DNA from: Oncomelania hupensis
Lineage: Eukaryota; Mollusca; Gastropoda; Littorinimorpha; Pomatiopsidae
Assembly: GCA_036898135.1 (NCBI GenBank)
Contig: CM072513.1
Coordinates: forward strand, 73,557,380-73,621,379
Reading direction: 5' to 3'
DNA: 64,000 bases
The translations under genes and the position numbers were made by a program. The notes beneath the pieces were generated by a model. That model made no database searches and was not told where the DNA came from. It worked only from the letters and a program-made list of their open reading frames with translations. Positions 14,401 to 25,100 of this stretch are shown here, piece after piece (position 1 is the first letter of the stretch; every line of letters starts with the position of its first letter).

Positions 14401-17400
14401 TAAAACATATTGTTAATGGGATTATTTATTTAGTTATTTAAATTAATTTTAAAACTGTTTACAAAAAAAAAGAAGAAAAAAAGAAGACGTTATATATGAC
14501 AACACTAATTTTAAGTATTAACTCTTTCCCTGCCAGGCATGTTTCCATATTTGTGCCAGACATTTCTCTGGCACCGGAAAGAAAGTTCAGTACCTTAGGC
14601 ATTTAAGCTACTGTTCTTTCAATAATAGTTTTTAAATAGACATATTTCATATCAAATTACAGGTAAAAGAGTGAAGAATAAGAAAAAAAACCCACAAAAA
14701 TGTTAATTTGATTATGTTATTGAAATATGTGTTTTGAAAGCATGTTGATCTTTTTGAAATGATAAAATAAAATAAAAATATTTCTACATACCACAGTGAT
14801 AAAAAAAATCTGGAGGAATAATTCCAATCACTGAATCAGCTTCACACACCAGAAAGAAAATTTATTTAGGATCAAAATACACTTTACAGTTTGAAATTAT
14901 ATTGATTATTAGCAGAGTTTGACACACTGTCGATTGTGCCCATCACAATGCTTAGTAAAATGCACAAAAACACTCTAAAAATGAATCAATTTGAAGAAAC
15001 CACGTGCGTGTCGATCGAGAACGAAAGTAGAAAGAGTTATTTCTCTTTGGTTAAAATAAAACTTGGATTGGACTGCGAAAAAAAACTGAACGAAACGGAA
15101 TACTGAAATCGACGATATATCGTCGATTGGCACAAACATGGCGGCTCAGATCGACGATATATCGTCGATTGGCAGGGAAAGAGTTAAGACGTTATATATG
15201 ACAACACTAATTTTAAGTATTATTTTGAGTTAATTGTTTAATCACTGCTGAGAAATGCTGCTGTTATTTTCTGTACATTTATTCATGTTCTTTTGCTGAA
15301 TGCAGAGTCCAATATATAAATAATATTTGAATTTGCTTACAATTTTAGGGAATAAGTGTATTTACGGCTGTTGGTTGAAACTATGATCTGTGGTAATGGA
15401 TGGTTGGATACTGACATTAATGGATGGGTGGATACTGACATTAATGGATGGGTGGATAATGACATTAATGGATGGGTGGATACTGACATTAATGGATGGG
15501 TGGATACTGACATTAATGGATGGGTGGATAATGACATTAATGGATGGGTGGATAATGACATTAATGGATGGGTGGATAATGACATTAATGGATGGGTGGA
15601 TAATGACATTTTTTATATAGGTTAGGGTTTGTGCCAACTAAATATATCTTTGCTCCTACCCAGCAGTCCTGTGTATTTTTTTACAACGTTTCACATCAGA
15701 TGCTATAGCGTTGTAAAATTGTCACAAGTCAGTACAGTAATATTTGTCTTCTGTCAGATTCAGTGACTGGTTCAAAGCTAGATGGAGCCGCGCCAGCACC
15801 TGTGGCACCTATCATTGTGGAAGGGTTTAAACCCACACCCATGCAGAAACCGTTCCAGCCTGGTTCCACTCCCATCCACCTCTCCAGCAGGTTTATGGTT
15901 CGTTTCTCTCTTCATTTTGGTCTGTTGTTGTCAGCGTGAGTGTGCACAAACATACATGCGCAAGTCGGGCCTTGAAATTGTAAGCCTTTTGTTATATATA
16001 TATGATTTGATTAAAAATTATCTTTGTCCTTTAATTCGCTTTATAGAAGTGGAACAGCGTGGGCATCATTCGTCAGTACAACACGGAGGATGAAAATTCC
16101 ATTGACATTGAGTTTCATGACACAGCCACTCATCACGCCATGCACATCAGCAACACCAGTGACTACAGTATCGCAGAATTGACTGCAGAGGCTGTAGTGC
16201 TGGCTTCAGAGGGGGACGAAGAATCCAACAGGTAAATCTATTTACTGCTTTTTTTTCCCCTCTTCTTCTTCTGTTTCTCCTTCTTTTTTAATTCTTCTTT
16301 TTTTTTATTTTTATATTTGTCCATGGTTCTGTTTTACAAAGATGTTAATAAATGGAAAGCTGTTAACCATGAGATGCGCTTTTATTTTTCTTCATTTCGT
16401 GCTTTCAAGCAAGCCTGCTCTGCTCCAACCTCAGTTGAATTCTTCTGCACTTTTAAAATCCTATTTATTATGTTCTTCGTGATTTTTCAAACCTTTGATG
16501 GATTGTTGTTTTCTCTTGCCCACAGCAAGCTAACGTGCATGCACTTTGGTACGTGGGACAGTGCAAAAGAGTGGAGTGTCAACATGCCGGCTGGAGAAAT
16601 TATTCAGGTAATTCCAATTCCTCTTGTTTTATTACAATTATAATCCTTTTACAACGTTGTTTCACATTAAATGCTATAGCGTTGTAAAATTGTCACAAGT
16701 CAGTACAGTAATATTTGTCTTCTGTCAGATTCAGTGACTGGTTCAAAGCTAGAAAGTAAAAATTTGTTTTCTGAATCTGAATCTGAATCTAATCCAAATA
16801 CAGATATTACGCTCAATCGCCTTTCCACTCTCAAATTTTTACTTTCCAAATCACTATCAACAACAACTACATGTTTCTACAGTTAGAGCTAAGAACAGTT
16901 TTGTACCCAAATCAGTACAAATTCTTAATAAGTGTTGACTGAATGAGTTGGGTGCGAGTGGTTTATGGGAGTACTAGAGATGAATTTTATAATATGCAGC
17001 AATTTTTGAACTATTCAGTATAGTTAACTAATGCATAAGTTTTAAAATCTGTGATTGTCAGTGTTAGAATGATACGCAGAGTTTGATGATTGTATATTTT
17101 TTTAAGATGCTTTATAACGTTTATAATTTTGGTGTAATATAATCTAATGTCTAACCCATGTGTGTGTGGATGTGTGTGTGTGGGTTTGTGTGTTTGCGGG
17201 TAGGTGTTTTATTTATTTATGTTGAAGTGCAATAAGGACATGTAGTGTGATATGTATTTTAAGTTTTACAATGTGTCGGAAATGTTCTTGTTAATATGTA
17301 CATAAGCGTGATTACACGTACATGTTTATAGTATTGTTACATTTTATTACCTTTTGCTGACAGCAAATCCATGTTAGAATTTCTCCTTGGAGATAATAAA

Positions 17401-20400
17401 GTTTTCTGAATCTGAATCTGAATCTAATCCAAATACAGATATTACAAATATTATTCAAAATCACAGTGTCTTGCAGTCCCTTAGTCTTTTCCTTCTGATG
17501 GTGACAATGATATGGCTGTCTTCGCTTACCCTTTCATGGAATAGCCAGCACTGTTGCAAAATGACATATGCAAAGGGCATTCCATTTCTTCCTATTCATA
17601 AGAGACATATTTCTTTTCTCGAAATTACCCTTCCTGCCAGTTCAGGGTGTTTTAAATATGGAACCATACCTTGAGATGCGTGTGCATTATAAATCCTTGT
17701 ATATTAATTCCAGTTGAATATTGGTCACAGCCAAGATATAAACAACAGCAGAGAAATGACATTTAAAAGCTGTTTATCCTATTTTAGTTTTTAATCTTTT
17801 ATATTTTCAAGCGCAGTGAGCATGAATTATTATTTATGGAGTCCTGGGCTATTTAGGACTTGATCACCACCATCATCATTATCGTCGTCATTAAAATGTT
17901 AAAATCCATTTTCGTTGTTCCAGGCTGTGGCAGCAGGAGAGGGGTGGGTGGCAGCTGCAGTGTCCAACAGAACCCTTAGGTTGTTCACTGTGGGCGGTGT
18001 ACAGATGTCTACCTTCACACTGCCAGGGCCGGTTGTCTGCATGTCTGGGTATAAGAACTCACTCCTGGCTGTCTATCATGATGGCATGGGTAAGCATGTA
18101 GCGTTTTATCTTGTGTGTTTTCCTGCATATTTGATACATTTTAACCTTGACAACGTGCCGTGGTTTTTCCCTTCCAGTGTATTTGGCCACACTGAAATCA
18201 TCATAATCATGAATGAATTTCAGAAGTATTATTTCTGGCCAACAGTATATTTAACGGTGCTATGTACAGCTGACTTTCTGCATATTTTATCTATCCTTTC
18301 TTTTATTTTCTTCAAATTTAAATGGCAGTTGTTGGTGTGTGTGTGTATGTTTTGCTTCTTTTGGATATTTTTGGGTTTTAGCAGTTTGAGCAATGCGGTA
18401 TATGTGTGAAATGCGCTTTGCACAAACATTTTGCCTGATTTTGCGCTATATGAAATAAATCATTATTATTATATATATTATGGCTTTTGGTTTGTCTGTA
18501 TGCATATTCATTTCTCTTTGTCTATGTTTTCCCATTCGGGAGTTAGTTGCATGGTACAGTGATTTGAGGCAAGATGGTATGAGCCTTTATAGCACACTTT
18601 TGACCAGGAGATTTGGTATGCTGCTTGTGCATACTTGTGTTTCCAGACCAGGCATCTTGTTGAACTAGAAAGGGCACTATATATAAACAGGTTTAGATGG
18701 ATTAGATGATTTCTGCGCTGCAAAGTTCTTTGCAACATGGAGCCAGCGCAGTACAAAGCAAGCAGACAATAATGATGCTGTTGATGATTGCCATGACTGA
18801 TTGACATGGCATGTAATGCTTGTGTTGCAGGCATTCCTGGAGACCAGAACTTGGGTTGCATGATCCTCAGCGTCAAGGGACAGAAGAAATTAGGGGACCA
18901 GCATCGCCTGCCTGTGTCGCCAAAGTCTACCCTTAGCTGGGTTGGGTAGGTTTGTTGTTATTTTGGTTGTAGTCAAGATTGTGTGATTTAGTTGTAGTTG
19001 TGCATGCCTGTATTGTCAAGAACTACTACTAGGTAGTGATATGGGGCGATTTAATGGCTCGTTGAAGTATTTTCTTGTTTTTGTGTATGATGGCTCGTGT
19101 ATATGTTAAGTTTTTTTTTTTTAATGTGTATTTAAAATGTGTATTTATATGTTTATTTATTCATGAATGTATTTATTTATTTATTCATTTAGTAATCTGT
19201 CTAGTCACACATGTATTCAGTGTATTTTTTGTATTTTTTTCAGATTTTCAGCTGAGGGTACTCCTTTCACCATGGATAGCGAAGGTGTAGTGAGAATGAA
19301 GAACAGAGCATTGACTGCCACATGGACACCTGTGGCCAACACACGGGATCAGGTCAGTGTAAAATGTCTTTTTCTCTCTGTCTAGCTTTTGTTGATGGGT
19401 GGCATAGCATTTAGGGCAAACTTTCTTGTTTTTAAAACATTAAGCAACGAACAGCCTGGTTAGTACTTGGATGGGTAGAGGAGGCTGTCAGAAATACAAA
19501 ACAGTGCATTACACTCAACGATCCACTCCAGTCGACCCATTTATGAGTAAAGGCATAACACAAACGGTTGACGATTGCAGTGATGGCAGGCAATCAAAAT
19601 GATACCAACCTGGCTGTCCTTAGTACTGGGGGAAGGCCAAGCAGTGAAGAAGGAATGGGGCATTAGCCACTGCTCTCATAAAGCTGGCCTGGAGAAAAAG
19701 GAGGTCTGCAACACCTCTCTCCCCTGGGACTCACAGTTTATTAGAAAGTCTTACCATGGACAGCCATTGAATTATGTGTGACTAGCCTTCCATTTATATG
19801 TAAGCATGAAAAATAAGTAATATTTTAATCTGTTGATAAATAAATTGTGAAAGAATTTCAATTAATCTTATCGTTTTTGTTTTGTTTTGTGTGTGTTTGT
19901 AGTGTATGAAGTGATTTTTGTTTTAGGTCAAGGGCAAGTCAGATCATTACTGGATTGTAGGGGTGAATGAAAATCCACAGCAACTAAGGTGAGAACTATG
20001 ACTCATTTGAGTTTCTTTAAATAAAAAAAATAAAAAATCAATTCTCAACTTTTCATTCATCGATGTACCTCCCAAAAGCTAATTTATCAAGTTTTCCTAA
20101 ATCTGCACTTTTTTTCTCCCCATAACAGGAATAGAAAAACAGATCTTCAGTAATGGTAAGAGCAAAAAAGAAATTTGCTTGCCATCTTGAAGTTGTTCTT
20201 TATGAAAACCTGCTTCCTCGAAATCCATCGCATTGCTTCCATTTGCCATCTCCTCACTGATGAGGCAACCAAAACTCTGCTATGTGCCTTTGTTCTTTCC
20301 CGTCTTGACTATTGTATTTCCCTTCTCTCTGGCTCTCCCAACTATATCATCGATAAGCTTCAGCGTGTTCAGAATCATGCTGCCCGCCTCATTTTTCGCT

Positions 20401-22137
20401 CCTCAAAATACAACCACATAACTCCTCTTCTTCAAACCCTTCACTGGCTGCCAGTACAGCACAGAATCCAGCACAAAATTTCTACACTCTGCTTCAGAAA
20501 TTTTGACCTGACTTCTCCCAGCTATCTCTCCGACCTTCTCCAAACCTATTCCCCCAATCGCTCTCTTAGATCTTCTGCAGATACCCGTCTTTTTAAAATC
20601 CCAACCGTACGCACCAAAACCTATGGCCAGCGCACCTTTTCCTACCAGGCCCCATCTATCTGGAATAAACTCCCTCATTCACTCCGTCACTCCACTTCTA
20701 TGCTGTCATTCAAAACCTCTTTAAAAACTCATCTCTTCCATCTTCCTCACTAAACTTTCCTCTTCATATTACACAACTGCTGTGTTTGGTCAGATTGTAT
20801 TGTATGTCTGAATGTGTTAATGTTTGCCATTGTAAATGCCTAGGGCTTGTAAAAGGTTAGGCGTATAAATTTACATTTCATTCATTCATTTCATGAGAAT
20901 GAGATTATGCTCAAAATTAAAGAAGTTATTCCTCTAATAGTTTTAAAAAAAAAAAAACTTTTTTGAAAGCTGTTCTTTTATTCCAAGCTGTTTTATAACT
21001 TAGTGTTGCACAGAATCTTCTAGATTTTCTTTTATGACTGTGTTCAAAGAATCTTGCTATTACTTCTTCTAAATTATTTTGTCACTTTGTGTAAATTGAC
21101 TGTTCTTATATTCCAAGCTATTGCTGTTGCTCTTGAATACATTTTGTCATTGTACATATATACATTCTGTTGTAACTCAATATTATATTGACTTTGGACA
21201 TTTTATTTGCGGTTAGCAAAAGCAAAGTCATCTACAGGATCCATGGATCAGACTTAAGATACACACCTGCAGTAATTTATGATACAATTATCACACCTCA
21301 AACCACTGTGCACTATCTTTACATTCCCATATACGTTTTCGTGTCCAGGTGTATTCCATGCAAAGGATCCAGGTACCCTGCAACCCTACCTCGACCTGCT
21401 ATGACTGTTCTGCCTTTCTCGCTGCCACTGTGTGAGCCCGAGTCAGAGAAAAGTCAGTATGAGGAGCAGTTCTTACGCAGTGTGTTGTTCGCCCAGCACT
21501 TGCAGCACCTTGCCGCCATAGGAGAGGATGTGGATGAAACGACACAGAGAAGTTTGCAGCGCCCGGCACAGGAGGCCCTCATGAAACTCTTCGCTGTATG
21601 TGTAGTTTTTGCCGTCTTTCTTGTTTGCATGAAGTGTTCCCAGTGCATGTATAGCTTGTTTAGCTAGCTTTTTTCCGTTTTAAAGATTTTGAATGTGCGT
21701 TTGCTCACCAATAACTTTGCAAGGTGTATAAAAAAGATAATTTCCTTCACTTGTGCAGAACTGAATATAACATTTCCTTTCTGAGTGACCTGTGATATTG
21801 CAAAAAGTGGAAAGTGTTAAATGACTAACAAGCTAGTCTCAAAATTGGCAATATTTGCACACCAATAGCTTTGCAAGGTGTTTCAGAGATATTTTCCTTC
21901 ACTTGTGCAGAACTATTTTTTGTTTTTGTGTTGATCTTGAAGATTTAGGTCATCTTAGACCTTGCAAAAACGTTTAAAAAAAGAAGAAAAAAAGTCATCG
22001 TACAGTGGAATGGCTTTTGATTTGACCCATAGTATTTTATTGTGTCTGCACATTTTATTTTATATATTATTATTTATTTATTTATTTTTCTTCTGTAAAG
22101 CACTAATAATATGAGCTCTAGTGATAAAGGGCACTTG

Positions 22138-22172
<35 letters not shown>

Positions 22173-25100
22173 ATATAATTTTCCCTTTCTAACTGACCTG
22201 AGATGTTGCAAAAAGTGGAAAGAGTAAAATAACTAACAAGTTAGTCTCAGAATTGTCAATATTTATAATTGTCTGTATTTTTGTTATTCCATGCCTTAGT
22301 CAGGACAAAAAAGCAAATATGTTTCAAAAATGAAATCAAGTCATACAGTTTGCCATTATTTACATAATATTACAGTAAAGCATACCGGTACTGTTTGAAT
22401 GGAAGAGTGCATTGCCCTCTGTGGAGTTAACAGGTTTTGTAAATAACATTGCGTGTTGTTGTAGTTATCAGTGCGCTCTGAGCGCGAGTTCCGAGCAATG
22501 GAGGTGTGTGAACTGATGCCTGACGACCAGACACTGCAACTTTCGATCAAATACGCCAGTCGACAGCGCCATCTGCAGTTGGCTCAGCGCATCAGTCAGT
22601 TAGCGCAGCAGAGAGCCCAGCAAGAAGAGCAGGAGGAGGAAGAAACGGAGGATTTTAGAGAATATCTTCAAGCCAGGTGATACTGCATAGTAGTAGCAGG
22701 GTTGCCAACCACTACGGAATTTCCGTAGTTTACTCCGGAAATGAATACGCGGCTACGGAGGTACGCAAATCGAAAATTTACTACGGAAAGTCAATTTTCG
22801 ACGATAGTATTACAGTTTTAACGAGTTTTATTGAGCGCTTGTGCCTCCCGTAGCACCTCAAGGTCACGGTCATTCGGTTTACGTGCACGGTGTAATAGAT
22901 CACGCTCCCAGTGCATGTTAGGAAATTCGACCAATCACCGTGAAGTGGATTTGCAAACGGCCTAATCGGTGCACAAAACCTCGACCTTTCTGTGACACTT
23001 TCGTTTCCAGGTCACGTTCTACTTCTACAGCGTGAGAAGAAAAGTTTGTGTGCGGCGTATTTTGAATCCATGATGCCAAAAAGAAAGAAAACTAGCGATG
23101 AAAGCCTAGAAAAAAAGAAGAGGACAGCAAATCAAGAGTACAGGAAAGAGTATTCTGAAAAATTTCCGTGCATCACTGCGTCATCGAGATCACACGATGT
23201 GACGCGACACGTGAATGGCAACCGTCAAAAAAGTCATTGCCCTGATCCAGAAAAGTTAGTCCCTGTTCAGTTGGTAGCCACCTTCTTCAAGCCCGATATA
23301 AATCTCTCAATAATTCGTGCGGAAACACTCTTCACGACCTTCATTGGAGACTGTGTATGCATGTCTTCGTTTAAAAAAAATGCGAGGACGTATGGCTACG
23401 GAAAATGTCATAAAACTACTGAAATTCAGAAATTTTACTACTGAAAACTTTTGGGGGGGGGGTTGGCAACTCTGTAGTAGTTTAAAGGGTTATCTTTTGG
23501 AAGGAAACACTTCTTGGGGTGGAGCAAAAACCAGTCATATTCTCAGATAATTGTTTGCATGATTCTTTTTCTCTCTGCTGCTAGTTTTATTTTCACATTT
23601 TAGGGGCGTATATTTATTATGGCACAGCTCATTAATGTAAATGTTAAATATTTAATGTAAATGTTAATACAAGTCAATTTCAATTACTGTTTATGTAATA
23701 GCATGCATATTGTAAATTCCTATATTATTATTATTATTATTATTATTACAACGAACTAAGACTTTTGATTTGTCATGTTTTGCAGTGATTTCAAAATATG
23801 TAAAGCTCAATTCACTGTAGGCCACATGCCGTTGTCAGCTATTTTTCTTTGGTATAATTGTCAGTGTTTTTTTTTTTAAATTATTATTTAATCTTATTAT
23901 TGTGGAGATATTTGTGTGTCAGTGTTATTTTTATTTCGAAAATATTTACGTAAAACAACTGTGCCGAAATATCAGATTATTCGTTTAGATGTTAAAATTG
24001 TCAGTCCGATTATTCTAATGTTTTGTTTGTAGCCACAACACCTCTGAGACTGAGTGGGCAACCAAGTCAAGCATAGCGAAGAAACGACAGGAGGAGAAGG
24101 ATGAAGAAATGGAGGAAGAGGAGGGGGAGAAGCCACCATTGGGTATAATTTCTATTGTGTTTGGAGTTAATTAGAATCTGTAATTTGTTAGTGGAAAAGC
24201 TAAACTAGTCTTTCAGAGTTTTAAAACCCAAAAATTTAGCTTTCAATCTTCCTTTGATTACCTTTTTCATCAAAATGACTGATGTGACTGGAAAAAGTCG
24301 GGGTGCACAGATTTGAGAAAAAAAAGACAAACTGCGACTGAATTTGGCACTTCATATTTGCAACTGAATTCGAGATTTTCTGTTTGGAATTGTATACACT
24401 GTTTGGTTAATAATAATATTTCTTTTGAGTGTGTGTGCCTGAGTGTATGTGCATGTTGCCAATTAATATTATATTTTATGTTTAGTTTTTATCAAGTGAT
24501 GCACCAAATTTTCAGTCTTTTTGTTAATAAAGATTTTTTGACCTGACTTCAATGAATCAGATTGACGTTTTGGCCTGAGTCGGTAAATATGATCATAGTA
24601 CATTTGTGTGATATTGACTAAAGTTTATGTAATTTTCTTGTCTTAGGACCACAGCTGAACATCAAACCCAAGGAAAAATTGGAGCGGAAAGCTTCTGGAG
24701 GTCTTCCATCAAACCCGTTCAAGGTACACAGACTGTAACAGGTTATGACAAATACACTGCAGGGGGTGAAGGGTCACAGACTGTAGCAGGTTGTGACAAA
24801 TACACTGCGATGTGTCTTGTGGACCTGCATGGAGAAACACTGGGACAAAACAATGAGAAATGTTTTTGTGGTAGACCTTTATTTACTGTGTGGATATAAA
24901 ATTATGGGTTGAAGTAACAAGAAGATACTTAGATAGATAGGTAAGGCTGCTACGCTCCCTTGTTATCTCCATCTTCCTATATGCTTGCGAAACATGGACC
25001 CTTACAGCAGATCTACAATGAAGAATACAAAGCATGGAGATGAGGTGCTACAGATTTCTGGGCATTTCCTATAGCCAGTACATCACCAACAACGAAGTCC

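Larger units (their letters stand above)
15758..21595 (+). other. WDHD1: WDHD1 exons 12-19: SepB/Mcl1-type middle domain
   Basis: Residues about 377-745 match the second beta-propeller plus helical region that trimerises in Ctf4/AND-1. Landmarks are [19 protein letters not shown] across exons 12/13, [35 protein letters not shown] and [19 protein letters not shown]. Reading FMK-WNS across the 12/13 junction requires the weak exon 12 donor at 15898 (GTTCGT), because the alternative GT at 15891 breaks the frame. Confidence 0.9.

Noticed and set aside
15396..15610. CRISPR-like regular repeat
   Set aside because: Units are contiguous with no spacers, and the DNA is animal; it is a minisatellite.
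15337..15637. Four overlapping repeat-peptide frames on both strands
   Set aside because: They are by-products of the 24-bp minisatellite, whose unit length keeps every frame open.
18229..18876. Minus-strand frames in WDHD1 introns 15-16
   Set aside because: They overlap intron and WDHD1 exon 16 antisense and show no family motif.
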